Of a DNA stretch of 64,000 bases, positions 1-10,580 are shown piece by piece. Position numbers and translations under genes: made by a program. The notes under the pieces are model-generated. The model was not told where the DNA came from. It made no database searches and was given only the letters and a program-made list of their open reading frames with translations. Source of the DNA: Lepus europaeus. Lineage: Eukaryota; Chordata; Mammalia; Lagomorpha; Leporidae. The stretch is taken from the NCBI RefSeq assembly GCF_033115175.1, contig NC_084850.1:102673439-102737438 (forward strand), written 5' to 3'. The stretch's first letter is position 1; every line of letters begins with the position of its first letter.

Positions 1-133
1 TGTTAAACATAATTATCATTGAGCACTTAAATTTTTGTTTTTCTTTGATATACAAAATGTTGCTATTAAAGATATTTGTGAGTGAAATTTTTTTTTTCTC
101 TTGGCCAAGACGACAGTTAAGACATCACCTCCC

Positions 134-420
134 GCGGCCGGCACCATGGCACAGTGAGTTAATCCTCCTGTGGTGCCAGCATCCGATATGGGCGCCGGTT
201 CTAGTCCTGGCTGCTCCTCTTCCGATCTAGTTCTCTGCTATAGCCTGGGAAAGCAATACAAGATGGCCCAAGTGCTTGGGCCCCTGCACCCATGTGGGAG
301 ACCCGGAAGAAGCACCTGGATCCTGCCTAGCCTCAGCCATCACAGGCATCTGGGGAATGGGCCAGGGGATGGGAGCTCTCTGTGTTTCTCTTAGCCTCTC
401 AAATAAAGAAATAAAGATTG
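134..420 (+). mobile_element. C-SINE, AAATAAA-tail type
   Basis: Head GCCGGCACCATGGCACAG, tRNA-like B-box region GGTTCTAGTCC, the TGGCCCAAGTGCTTGGGCCCCTGCACCC block and an AAATAAAGAAATAAAG tail. It is diverged near the tail, with part of the CT-rich segment lost. Confidence 0.85.
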
Positions 421-859
421 TAATAATCATTGCCTATTATTGCCTTGAACTTTCACCTGTTTTACTAAGCAGGCAATGCAATGTCAATCATCAGAGGTCA
501 CATCACTCTAGCACCAACCCCTTTAAGAATCCTTAGGTTCAGTCAGGTCAATATCACCTTGCTTTTTCCCTACCAAGAGTAGCTTGCATAACTGCTGTCA
601 TATAAGTTATGGGTAGAATTGCCCGGCAATTTCCACTTTCTCTAAGGGGGAAGCCAGGCGTCATCTATAAAATCCCACTGCTGTACGACCACCACGGTGT
701 GAAGAGTCTCAAACTAGCCCCATGGAGAACTGAGAAACCCAGATAACAGCAGGAAGTGAGGTCTTACACATGTGAGGCTTGCTTCCAACTGCTAACTCTG
801 TTCCAGCTGAGGCTAGAGAATGCCTGAACTAGACAGCTGCTTTTGTTTTAAGTCACTAT
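421..859. other. Non-coding flank, nothing recognised
   Basis: No coding homology or clear repeat. ORFs here are short. Confidence 0.6.
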
Positions 860-2135
860 GTTCAGGGAGGATTAATAATGCAACAATCGATAACTGGGAT
901 AAATGCTTGAGAGGGAAAAAAATTGTGGAAAAGAGACAGAACAAGACAAGTGTACCATAAGTAAATTAGAGAAGGTGGTTGGGGAGGGTCTCCGGACAAG
1001 GGGACATTTGAGTTGAAACCTGAGGCAGTGAGGGACCAGGTCATTTGACTTTCTGGAACAAGTATATTGCAGGCAGAGGAAACAGAAAATACTGACACTT
1101 GGAAGGCAGGAACTGTTTGGCACGTTCTAAGAAAGAGCATCACAAAGGCTGGGCATAACACAGTGGGCCAGAAGGAGACTGGCAGGAAACTGAAGCACAG
1201 ATGTGGTGACACCAGCTCAGTAAGAACTCCTGAGTTTGACCCAGGAATTTTTGAGCAGAGATGTGACACAATCTGATTTATGGACACAAAGGTTTGCTTT
1301 GACATAGAAAACAGACTGTAGGGAAGAGAAGAATGCAAGCAGGGCAACCAGTTAGTGGGTTATCTTAATAATCCAGGTGAGAAGCCGGCGCCACGGCTCA
1401 CTAGGCTAATCCTCCGCCTTGCGGCGCCGGCACACCGGGTTCTAGTCCCGGTTGGGGCGCCAGATTCTGTCCCGGTTGCCCCTCTTCCAGGCCAGCTCTC
1501 TGCTGTGGCCAGGGAGTGCAGTGGAGGATGGCCCAAGTGCTTGGGCCCTGCACCCCATGGGAGACCAGGAGAAGCACCTGGCTCCTGCGGTGGCCATTGG
1601 AGGGTGAACCAACGGCAAAAAGGAAGACCTTTCTCTCTGTCTCTCTCTCTCACTGTCCACTCTGCCTGTCAAAAAATTAAAAAAAATTAATAATAATCCA
1701 GGTGAGAAATGATATGGGGTTAGGCCAGGAAGGTGCTTGGATTTTGGTTTTATTTTGAAGGCGGAACCAACAAGATGTACTGATGGATTCTAATGGGGTA
1801 GAAGAAAAAAAGTAGTCAAAGATGATCAACTTTGGATGGAAAAACTGAATATGGTTCTGGAAGTGTTTGATTTGAGGTGCCGCTGGACAGCTAAGGTGAT
1901 TGAGTATATGAGTCTAGGGGTCAGCAGAGTGGTTGTGGCTGAAGATATTTGAGAGCTATTATTTGGTAACTCATGTCGCAGTATTTCATGAGATCAGCTA
2001 TGAATGAATGTAAGAAAAGAGCTCTGAAAAGGGAGCCTTGGGGAATATGAGGAAAAAGCAAAATTGATAAAGGCAATCATAAAGTAGTGATAGGGAAGGA
2101 AATATTGATTACCCTGTTGTGATCAGTACACATTG
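860..2135 (+). mobile_element. Old mammalian interspersed repeat, interrupted by a young C-SINE
   Basis: Text such as GGCAGGAACTGTTTGGCACGTT, ATGTGACACAATCTGATTTATG, CAGGTGAGAAATGATATGG and GGTGCTTGGATTTTGG resembles a widespread ancient mammalian repeat (possibly the 5' region of an old L1) that I know by sequence but cannot name with certainty. The A-run SINE at 1384-1690 splits it cleanly. Confidence 0.5.
1384..1690 (+). mobile_element. Young C-SINE (A-run type) with 18-bp target duplication
   Basis: Starts GCCGGCGCCACGGCTCAC and ends CTGCCTGTC plus an A-rich tail. It is flanked by TAATAATCCAGGTGAGAA at 1366-1383 and 1691-1708. An internal piece of the right half (between CTGGCTCCTG and GCCATTGG) is missing. 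Confidence 0.93.
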
Positions 2136-2330
2136 TATACATGAATTGAAATGTCACACCATAACCTTTAAATGTATGTATAATTATTATCAATAAAATT
2201 ATTAAATTTTTAAAGGAATAGAAATGCTAACTAACCTGACTTGATCTTCACACATTGAATACATGTGTTGAATTATCACACTATACCATATCAGTATGAA
2301 CAACCAAATAATAATAAAAATATATCAACC
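2136..2330 (+). mobile_element. L1 3'-end-like sequence, two similar units
   Basis: Two units, about 2110-2215 and 2236-2325, each carry the pattern TTGATC..ACACATTG.ATACATG followed by TATCACAC..TACC and an AATAAAA-type end. This pattern is typical of old L1 3' termini. The second may be a tandem or partial second copy. Confidence 0.5.
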
Positions 2331-2785
2331 CCCATATCTGTTTCAGACAAAGGCGATTTTATCTTGGCGTTAGAGGGACATCTTCCTCCAACGAAGCCTC
2401 AAGGAGACTAGGAGGACATTGAATAGCTGTCAGTACACTGGTGATATCGTTTATGAATTATTCAGGGATTTTGCTTGATGTGGGCATAGAACTAGAGTTG
2501 ATGGAAGTGATGGGTTCATCAGCCTGGGCTGAGCTACTTCTCAGTCATTCTCCTTGGTGAAAGAAGCCTGGAAAAAGGAGGAGCCGGAAAGGAGTAAGAT
2601 GTAGATTTTTCAGCTGTGGTGCAACAAGGCAATCTAAATCCATATAAAATGTTCAGTCTGCAAATAGCGCTAAACTACATGCCGTGATTAAATAACAAAG
2701 TTCCATCTCTCTGCTTGCCCATCTGGAACTCCAGCTAAATTGCTACTATCTTCTTGACACCTTCCAAGACCTCCATGGGCCCACA
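2331..2785. other. Non-coding flank, nothing recognised
   Basis: Possibly decayed repeat near GGAGGACATTGAATAGC. No gene-like signal. Confidence 0.55.
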
Positions 2786-2849
2786 TTTATTTATTTATTT
2801 GAAAGGCAGAGTTACAGAGAGGCAGAAGCAGAGAGAGAGAAATAAAGAC

Positions 2850-2882
<33 letters not shown>

Positions 2883-3224
2883 ATGTCTTTCATCTGATGG
2901 TTCACTCTGGCCGCAATGGCCAGAGCTGCACCGATCCAAAGCCAGGAGCAAGGAGCTTCCTCTGGGTCTCCCATGCGGGTGAAGGGGCCCAAGGACTTGG
3001 GCCATCTTCCACTGCTTTCCCAGGCCATAGCAGACAGTTGGATCAGAAGAGGAGCAGCCAGAATCCAATATGGGTGCCAGTTCGAGTCCGGGCTCCTAGC
3101 TTCAGATTGGCCCAGCTCTAGCTGTTGTGGCCATCTGGGGAGTGAACCATTGGATGGAAGCCCTCTCTCTCTCTCTCTCTCTGTAACTCTGCCTTTCAAA
3201 TAAATAAATAAATCTTTAAAAAAG
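2786..3224. mobile_element. C-SINE fold-back: - strand copy fused head-to-head to a + strand copy
   Basis: From the left the sequence reads as a reversed C-SINE (ATTTATTTATTTGAAAGGCAG, GA-rich tract, GGGCCCAAGGACTTGGGCC, GGAGCAGCC). Near 3066-3072, at a TATGGG core, it switches to forward orientation (GGGTGCCAGTTCGAGTCC), then jumps to the right half and ends CTGCCTTTCAAATAAATAAATAAATC. The two tails are complementary over roughly 130-170 bases. Confidence 0.85.
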
Positions 3225-3234
3225 TTAATGAAAA

Positions 3235-3290
3235 TGCTTATTATGAAAAAAAACTACTGATGGATTTTTTAAAAAATGTTTTTGCACCGA
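3235..3290. mobile_element. Fragment of the TACTTCAAAAAGTTCATGG inverted-repeat transposon family
   Basis: TTATTATGAAAAAAAACTAC..GGATTTTTT..TTTTTGCACC parallels the internal segment of the better-preserved copy at 21600-21660. Only a short piece remains. Confidence 0.4.
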
Positions 3291-3466
3291 GATCTTTCAT
3301 TTGCACATTTTGTAAACTTTTAAGTCCTCTTGTAATACTCAAATTGTGCAGGATATAATAAAAATTACTCATCATACAAAGAACTCTGAAAATGATTGAG
3401 AAAAGAAAACCAGCAATTGCTAACAGCAAGACGATACAAATGTTGGAGTTACTTGGTAACACTTTT

Positions 3467-3743
3467 TTTTTTTAAGTTTTAAGTTTTTTATCCAGTGAGA
3501 AGAAATGCATAGGAGAGTGAGGGCCTAAGAAAGAAAGGGAAATCTGGATTCATACCGAGCACCAGGAGCCAGCCATGTGGAGGAGCATGCAAGCCAGAAA
3601 GCATAGGGTGGGGGTGGCCCAAAGGCCATGCACCCCTAAGGCGCGAGGGCAGCAAGCGGGTCCAGGGCAAAAGGGAAAAAACAAGGGCTGGGCCCACCGT
3701 GTTCCAGGCCTTTAATCCACTTCCACAGGGGGAGTGGTTAATT
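3467..3743 (-). mobile_element. Unidentified retro-inserted segment with 14-bp target duplication
   Basis: The insert begins at the left with a T-run (its poly-A on the - strand) and is flanked by TTGGTAACACTTTT at 3453-3466 and 3744-3757. This is the hallmark of L1-mediated insertion of a polyadenylated RNA. The body reads on the - strand as a moderately GC-rich sequence (GGCCTGGAACACGGTGGGCC, GACCCGCTTGCTGCCCTCGC, TTTCTTCTCACTGGATAAAA). It is not C-SINE or L1. It could be an LTR-derived transcript or a retrocopy of a non-coding RNA/UTR. No convincing ORF homology. Confidence 0.75.
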
Positions 3744-3884
3744 TTGGTAACACTTTTAAAGTAGTGATATGGTTTGGATATTAGTTTGGATGTACCCCAG
3801 AGGTCCATATGTTAAAGGCTTGATCCTTAGTGTGGTGCTATTGAGAGGTGGTGGGGATCCCCTTGTAGAGTCTACCTTCAAAAT

Positions 3885-4150
3885 AAGTGCATGCGTGTGA
3901 AAACTGGTGAAATCCAAATAAGGTCTGTAGCTTCACTGAAAGTATTGTACTGATGACAATTTCCCGGTTTTGATTCTATGCTATGGTTATGTCAGAAGTT
4001 ACCTTAACGGGAAAACTGGGTGAAGGGTACACAGCAGCTAGCCACAAAACCTGATAATGGGCTTCCATTACTACTCTGCAGTATTTTTGCTACTTCCTAT
4101 ATGCCTTAAATTGTTTCCAAAGAAAAAGGTTTTTTTAAGTTACATTATTT
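3885..4150 (+). mobile_element. Old L1 3' end
   Basis: CTGGTGAAATCCAAATAAGG, TTTCCCGGTTTTGATTCTAT, GGTTATGTCAGAAG and GGGTGAAGGGTACACAG follow the usual order in the last 250 bases of old mammalian L1 (L1M-type), ending in an A-rich tract. Confidence 0.75.
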
Positions 4151-4333
4151 CAAAAGGAAAAGTTTTTTTTTTAATCTAAGAAATAATAAGGTAAAGAAGA
4201 GTCCAAGGGGCAAAAGAAAGCTTTTGTGTAAACTAAAATGATCACAGGATTTGGTTACATGGAGGTTATTAGAGACTCAGACGAGTAGTTCTGGTGTAGA
4301 AGTATCCTATGGAATGCATTCAAGGGATATTGG

Positions 4334-4649
4334 GGGGCTGACGTCATGGTTCAGCCAGTTCAGCCAACTGTTGCAAGCTACTTGAGTTGACTGCTCCGCT
4401 ACTGATCCAGTTCCTTGCTAATGCGTCTGGGAGGCAGTAGATGATAGCTCAAGTGTCTGGGCCTCTTCCACCTACATGGGAGGCCAGGATAGAGTTTCAG
4501 GCTCTTGGCTTCAGCCTGGCCCAACCCTGGCTGTTATAGGCATTTGAAGAGTGAACCACTGGATGGATGATCTCTCTGTCTCTGTCTCTCTCTTTGTCTC
4601 TGTCTCTCATCACTCTGCCTTTCAAAGAAATAAATCAATCTTGAGAGAG

Positions 4650-4653
<4 letters not shown>
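4334..4653 (+). mobile_element. Old diverged C-SINE
   Basis: Diverged head (GGGGGGCTGACGTCATGG), GGCAGTAGATGATAGCTCAAGTG block, TCTCTGTCTCTG tract and CTGCCTTTCAAAGAAATAAATC tail. The B-box region is degraded. Confidence 0.75.

Positions 4654-4685
<32 letters not shown>
4649..4685 (+). repeat. (GA)n microsatellite
   Basis: About 36 bases of almost pure GA directly after the tail of the SINE at 4334-4653. Confidence 0.9.
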
Positions 4686-4687
<2 letters not shown>

Positions 4688-5508
4688 GGAGGAAAGGGAG
4701 TGGAACAATAAATACAGCGTGAAAAAGTTAAGGTTCATTTTGTGGGAAAATTTAGATAATTTCCATTTCATAGGTTTTTTTTTTACTGTTACATAAATTG
4801 CATGTTAATTTGTAACCCATCATTAAATTATCATAAAACACTTGATTATTCAACTTTATAAGTAGGCTTTGCTGTTATAAAATATATGATGCTCCCTACC
4901 TTGTTTTGTAGCGCTGCTTTTAAATACAATTATGTCACTCGGAGGACCTCTAAGGGATAAATTATACTACTTGTTAATAACTAAGGCAGCAAGGGACTGT
5001 GTTTGAAGATAAGATGGAAAAATAATGCATCAGATTAATTAATAACATGACACATCTGGATGTTTTCAGCACTCAGACTGCAGTAATGATCCTATCTCCT
5101 TGACTACCAGCAGTTGTTCAAGCTTGTCGCTGAAAACAAAACAGTCTTGCAGAAGCTTAGAGCAGATATGATAAATAGATTTCTTTTCCTTTGCAAAAAA
5201 TAAACCAAATGGCTCACTAACTTGCTTTCCCTAGAATCACAATAATACAACTTGTTATAAACAGATAAATGATATAAGTTAAATATAAAGCCTTTACAAA
5301 AGACATAATTAGGAAATTTATGTGGCCCTTTCAGAGGAAGAATTAACTGAGATCCCAACTCTACTGTCTTTTATTTTGGTAGGATTTGACAGAATTGTTT
5401 TGAATGTTTTACGTGGATTCTGCCTACCAGCATCTGTTTTCCCCTAGTAGCACTGGCATGTGTCAGTGCAAACAATTTAACATTCTCATCATCAGACTCC
5501 TATGTGGC
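4686..5508. other. AT-rich non-coding flank
   Basis: Unique-looking AT-rich sequence. Only short accidental ORFs. Confidence 0.6.
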
Positions 5509-5520
5509 AAGAAGTTCACC

Positions 5521-5867
5521 TGACAGGGCCAGCACTGTGGTGTAGTGGGTGAAGCATCAGCCTGCAACAGGGCAACCCTTATGGGCACCGGTTTGAGTCC
5601 CTGCTGTTCCAGTTCTGATCCAGCTCCCTGCTAATGCACCTGGGAAAGCAGCAGATGGCCCAAGTGCTTGGGCCCCTGCACCCTCATGGGAGACTCTGAT
5701 GAAGCCCCAGCTTCCTGGCTTCAGCCTAGTCCAGTCCCAGCAGTTGCAGCCATCTAGGGAGTGAACCAGTGGATGTAAGACATCTCTGTCTGTCTCTATT
5801 TCTCCATCTCTCCCTCTCTCTCTGTAACTCTGCCTTGCAAATAAATAAATAAATCTTTAAAAAAAGG
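5521..5867 (+). mobile_element. C-SINE, AAATAAA-tail type, 12-bp target duplication
   Basis: GGGCCAGCACTGTGGTGTAG head, GGTTTGAGTCC B box, and AAATAAATAAATAAATC tail. It is flanked by AAGAAGTTCACC at 5509-5520 and 5868-5879. Confidence 0.92.
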
Positions 5868-5944
5868 AAGAAGTTCACCCAAAAGTGAGTGCCCTGATCT
5901 GCCTGGTCCCTCCACCTACAAGTATCAAATGCATGATGGAATTT

Positions 5945-6941
5945 TTTTTTTAGTTTTTTTTTTCTTTTTTTAACTTTCATTTAATGAATATAAATTTCCA
6001 GTGTACAGCTTATGGATTACAATGGTTTCCCCCTCCCATAACTTCCCTCTCACCCGCAACCCTCCCCTCTCCCGCTCCCTCTCACCTTCCATTCACATCA
6101 AGATTCATTTTCAATTCTCTTTATATACAGAAGATCAATTTAGTATAAAGATTTCAATAGTTTGCACCCACATAGAAACACAAAGTGAAACATACTGTTG
6201 GAGTACTAGTTATAGCATTAAATCAAAATGTACAGCACATTAAGGACAGAGATCCCACATGAGGAGCAAGTGCACAGTGACTCCTGTTGTTGACCCAACA
6301 AATTGACACTCTAGTTTATGGCGCCAGTAACCACCCTAGGCTGTCGTCATGAGTTGCCAAGGCTATGGAAGCCTTCCAAGTTCGCCGACTCTGATCATAT
6401 TTAGACAAGGTCATAAAAGACAGAGTGAGGATAGTAACCAATGATCCTAAGAGTGGCATTTACCAGGTTAGAACAATTATACAGCATTAAGTGGGGAAGA
6501 GGACTATCAGTACACACAGGTTGGGAGTAGAGCCATTGGTGGTAGAGTAGAGGTTATGATTACAAAGGAATGAGGCCCAAGTGCGATAGACAGGGTCTAG
6601 ACCAAAGGACAGAGTCATTATTAGAGGAGCTAAGAAAGGTGCTGTCTAAGCTACAATTAAGTTTTCTGATTGAGAGGCAAATAGAACCTGACAGAAGGGG
6701 CTTGATAATAATCTGTTGGGCTTTAGGCCTTGTAAGTTAAGAGGCCCAGACCTATCTATCTCTTCACATGGGGTACATCCTAAGGGAGGTGTGAACCTCC
6801 TAGGGGAAGGCACTCTGTTGACTTTCATTACTTGGCTGGGCTGGGAGGAGAGCTGGCCAGGTAAAGGCAGGTGGCATCTCTAACAAGAAATTTACAGTTC
6901 TGCCTGCAATGTTGCTGACCCTACTTGGCTGTCCCCTCAGA
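5945..6941 (-). mobile_element. Lagomorph-type L1 3' end (3' UTR), 5'-truncated
   Basis: T-run at the left (reversed poly-A), then AATGAATATAAATTTCCAGTGTACAG, a pyrimidine-rich CCCTCTCCCGCTCCCTCTC block and about 800 bases of L1 3' UTR. GATGGAATTTT occurs just before the T-run (about 5936-5946) and again after the 5' break (about 6940-6950), as a target duplication. The same type of end begins at 63903. Confidence 0.75.
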
Positions 6942-6950
6942 TGGAATTTT

Positions 6951-7255
6951 TTTTGACAGGCAGAGTTAGAGAGAGAGACAGAGAGAAAGGTCTTCCTTTT
7001 TCCATAGGTTCATCCCCCAAATGGCTGCTACGGCCGGCGCGCTGCGCCGATCCGAAGCCAGGAGCCAGGTGCTTCCTCCTGGTCTCCCATGCAGGTGCAA
7101 GCCCAAGCACTCAGGCCATCCTCCGCTGCCTTCCCGGGCCACAGCAGAGAGCTGGACTGGAAGAGGAGCAACCGGTACAGAATCCGGCACCCCGACCGGG
7201 ACTAAAACCTGGTGTGCCAGTGCTGCAGGCGGAGGATTAGCCTAGTGAGCCACGG
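6951..7255 (-). mobile_element. Young C-SINE (A-run type), reversed
   Basis: TTGACAGGCAGAGTTAGAGAG start, GCCATCCTCCGCTGCCTTCCC, GGAGGATTAGCCTAGTGAGCC and CACGGCACCAGCC head. It landed in the T-rich right-hand duplication of the L1 at 5945-6941. Confidence 0.88.
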
Positions 7256-7526
7256 CACCAGCCACGATGGATGGCGTTTTTATGACACTATTTGCTGAGG
7301 ACCACTTCTTTTTCTTACCTTTCAGGGCAATGTCTATAGGCTGACTTCCACCCACAATCTTGATGTCTTAACTCCAGAATCCCAGCAGAGCTCTAAGGCT
7401 GTAGACAATAGAAGTCTTATGTAATTTTCATTCATTTCTTTACTTCAACCTAGTTGAGAGAGAGTGTTCTTCACACAACTGGAGATATTTCACTGATCCC
7501 TTCGTTGGAACGGAATCTAGTTTCTT

Positions 7527-7876
7527 TTTCTTTCTTTCTTTCTTTCTTTTTTTTTTTGGACAGGCAGAGTGGATAGTGAGAGAGAGAGACAGAAAGAAAG
7601 GTCTTCCTTTTTGCCGTTGGTTCACCCTCCAATGGCCGCTGCAGCCAGCGCTTCGTGCTGATCCGAAGCCAGGAGCCAGGTGCTTCTCCTGGCCTCCCAT
7701 GCGGGTGCAGGGCCCAAGGACTTGGGCCATCCTCCACTGCCTTCCCGGGCCATAGCAGAGAGCTGGCCTGGAAGAGGGGCAACCGGGATAGAATCCAGCG
7801 CCCCACCCGGGACTAGAACCCAGTGTGCCAGCGCCGCAAGGCGGAGGATTAGCCTGTTAAGCCACGGCGCCGGCCT
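7527..7876 (-). mobile_element. Young C-SINE (A-run type), 16-bp target duplication
   Basis: T-run and GGACAGGCAGAGTGGATAG at the left, TTAAGCCACGGCGCCGGCC head at the right. Flanked by CGGAATCTAGTTTCTT at 7511-7526 and 7877-7892. Confidence 0.94.
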
Positions 7877-7892
7877 CGGAATCTAGTTTCTT

Positions 7893-8627
7893 AGCTTTAT
7901 CCTCAACCAGAGCCGAATTCATCAAAATGCAGGGATCAATGGAGGAAGTGAAGGTCTCCCTCTCTATAATCTTCATCAGACAAGCCCCTTTCATTTTTTG
8001 AATGGTGACCAACATTTTCTCAGTGTTATGTAAATTGTTAGGCACACCCAGCTCTAAGATCCCAGAAGACCTTCTTCTACCACAGATTGCCACTGTGGAT
8101 TCACCCTTCCTAACAAAAATTCTGAAGCCATCACTGACTATAACCCAGCTGTTCACAAGATTTCTTGGATTCATTCTCTCAAACCCCAAGAAAGCTCCTC
8201 TTCTTTCCCAACGCTGAATACCCACAACCTTCCATGGATTCTGCCATCAACTTTGACACTCATCTTTCTTCCGGACTCTTACATCACCCTCATAAGCATT
8301 ATTTCCGATGCCATGGGTCTCATCTGTCATGACAGCCTGTCACATGAGATGGATGCTTTGTCATGTACTTGTGCTGGAGACCACAAATTAAAAGTGAAGT
8401 GGGAAGGTACCTACCAGGGGAACGCGAAAGAAACATGTACTAATGTATAAAGATGTGGTCACCAACATTCAGTTTCAATCCCTTACCCTCTAATACCCGG
8501 ACTTGGATCTTTATGTGTTTTTAACTTTGTCCATTCACACATTAATTTCACCCATAAACACAAAATCTACCTCCCATTCTTGACTCTCCTTATTTCAAAA
8601 GCGCTCAAAGCAGTTTTTGTTATACAA
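7893..8627. other. Non-coding flank, nothing recognised
   Basis: A - strand ORF of about 120 codons ends in the neighbouring SINE and has no recognisable domain. No gene supported. Confidence 0.55.
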
Positions 8628-8763
8628 AGGGAATTCAAAAAATTCATGGTAAAATGGAATTAAAAGATAAGGCTATTCTGGCACAAAACATTTGTTGGAA
8701 ATCCATGCGTAGATTTTTTTCATAATACACATTTTTATGAACTTTCTAAAGTACCCTCATATT
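8628..8763. mobile_element. Small inverted-repeat DNA transposon (TACTTCAAAAAGTTCATGG family)
   Basis: GGGAATTCAAAAAATTCATGG near the left end and ATGAACTTTCTAAAGTACCC at the right end are imperfect inverted repeats. The inside has TGGAATTAAAAGATAAGG and GAAATCCATGCGTAGATTTTTT. About 135 bases, no coding capacity. Confidence 0.7.
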
Positions 8764-9083
8764 TGTACCTATTTTGCTTTTATTTCTGTTAAAGGTAAAA
8801 TAACTACAAAAATGTTGTTTTATTTTAAAATGTTTTAAAAAGATTTTTGAAGCATTCTACAAAAAATTGGCATTTTATCTTACATATATTATTTGTAATT
8901 CAACTTATTTGAAGGTAACTGCTGTCCAGGAACAAATGAGAATTGGTATATATTGTGGAATTCTACTGTCCTTTTACAAATTGCTATGCCCAAATAGAGA
9001 AGGGAGATTTTTTCTCTATATTTCGGCAAAGCATATGGGACTACCTGCGACCCGCACATCAATTTGGTAAAGGCTCTTTCTTT
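8764..9083. other. AT-rich non-coding flank
   Basis: No repeat or gene recognised. Confidence 0.55.
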
Positions 9084-9097
9084 GAAAAAGAGGATGG

Positions 9098-9780
9098 AGG
9101 GGGGAGGGGCTGGTGCTGTGGTTATTGCCATGGCCTGAAGCGCCGGTATCCCATATGGGCGCTGATTTGAGTCCTGGCTGCTCCACTTCCAATCCAGCGC
9201 TCTGCTGTGGCCTGGGAAAGCAGTAGAAGACGGCCCAGGTAATTGGGCCCCTGCACCCGCGTGGGAGATCCGAAAGAAGCTCCTGGCTCCTGGCTTCAGA
9301 TTGGCACAGCTCTGACCATTGCGGTCATTTGGGGAGTGAACCAATGGAATGGAAGACCTCTCTCTCTCTCTCTCTCCCTCTCTCTCCCTCTCTCTCCCTC
9401 TCTCTCTGTGACTTTCAAATAAATAAATAAATCTCTCTTTTTTTTTTGACAGGCAGAGTGGACAGTGAGAGAGAGAGACAGAGAGAAAGGTCTTCCTTTG
9501 CCGTTGGTTCACCCTCCAATGGCCACTGCGGCCAGCGCATCTCGCTGATCCGAAGCCAGGAGCCAGGTGCTTCTCCTGGTCTCCCATGCGGGTGCAGGGC
9601 CCAAGGACTTGGGCCATCCTCCACTGCACTCCTGGGCCACAGCAGAGAGCTGGCCTGGAAGAGGGCAACCGGGACAGAATCCGGCGCCCGACCGGGACTA
9701 GAACCTGGTGTGCTGGCGCCACAGGCGGAGGATTAGCCTATTGAGCCTCGGCACAGACCAAATAAATCTCTTTAAAAAAA
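9098..9780 (+). mobile_element. C-SINE with a reversed young C-SINE in its tail
   Basis: Forward AAATAAA-type C-SINE (GGGGCTGGTGCTGTGG head, GATTTGAGTCC B box) flanked by GAAAAAGAGGATGG at 9084-9097 and 9781-9794. Its tail was hit by the reversed A-run copy at 9437-9759. Confidence 0.92.
9437..9759 (-). mobile_element. Young C-SINE nested in the tail of an older C-SINE
   Basis: T-run and GACAGGCAGAGTGGACAGTG at the left. Flanked by AAATAAATCTCT at 9425-9436 and 9760-9771, which is tail sequence of the host SINE. The head region is slightly damaged (CTATTGAGCCTCGGCACAG). Confidence 0.92.
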
Positions 9781-9794
9781 GAAAAAGAGGATGG

Positions 9795-10306
9795 GGTGGA
9801 AATGCTGTAAAGAAAAAAAATTAAACTTGAAAGTTTTATCACGTGATAGATAATGGGATAGGAAAGGTTCTTTGTATGTAGGTCCCTTGATTAGGAAACG
9901 AGCCCATAGAAGCATTAATGGCTACAGCCAGCAGGTGGCAGCAGGGGGTCATGTTAGGAAAATTCATTTACTTGGGAGGGCTCTAGCCGGACTGCAGCCT
10001 GGGCCTTTGGCCCCAGAAGCCAGCATCTGTCTCAAGTTGGTAGAGAGTATGGTGTGTTTCCCAGCAGAAAAAGAGATGGTGATAGAGTCTTCCAGATGCT
10101 CAGGATTAGGATCTGGTGTCTCAAATGAAAGACCCAGAGTACAGTGTTGTTGATAAGGAGTAGGGATACCTGCAAAATTAAGTAGGGCAGGGTGACATAG
10201 GAGTGAAACCTTCCTTGAGGCAAGGAGGACACGGGAGAAAGAGAGAGGAGGAGCTTCAGCCTTTGACACACAGATAATAGTGTAGAGTAGGAAGCAGGTC
10301 TATGAA
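9795..10306. other. Non-coding flank, nothing recognised
   Basis: Moderate GC, short ORFs in several frames, no homology recognised. Confidence 0.55.
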
Positions 10307-10580
10307 GGGGCCAGTGTTGTGGCATAGTAGATAAAGCGTCCTGCCTGCGTCATTGCCTGGGAAAGCAGTAAAAGTTGGCCCAAGTGCTTGGGCTCCTGCA
10401 CCCACATGGGGGACCCAGAAGAAACTCCTGACTTCTGGCTTTGGTCTGGCCCAGCCCTAGCCATTGGTGACCTTGTAGGGGAGTGAACCAGTGGATAGAA
10501 GACCTCTCTCTCTCTCTCTGTCTTTCCCCCCTCTTCCTGTAATTGTGCATTTCAAATAAATTTACAAAAAGAAAAAGAAA
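10307..10580 (+). mobile_element. C-SINE with internal deletion removing the B-box region
   Basis: GGGGCCAGTGTTGTGGCATAG head jumps from GCCTGCGTC straight to ATTGCCTGGGAAAGCAG, so the CCCATATGGG...GAGTCC part is gone. The right half and AAATAAATT tail are present. Confidence 0.85.

Noticed and set aside
862-1347. 161-codon - strand ORF
   Set aside because: It is antisense to an old interspersed repeat and has no recognisable domain.
8889-9722. 277-codon - strand ORF
   Set aside because: It runs across two nested C-SINEs; the peptide is translated SINE sequence (GARSFF.., SREREGE).
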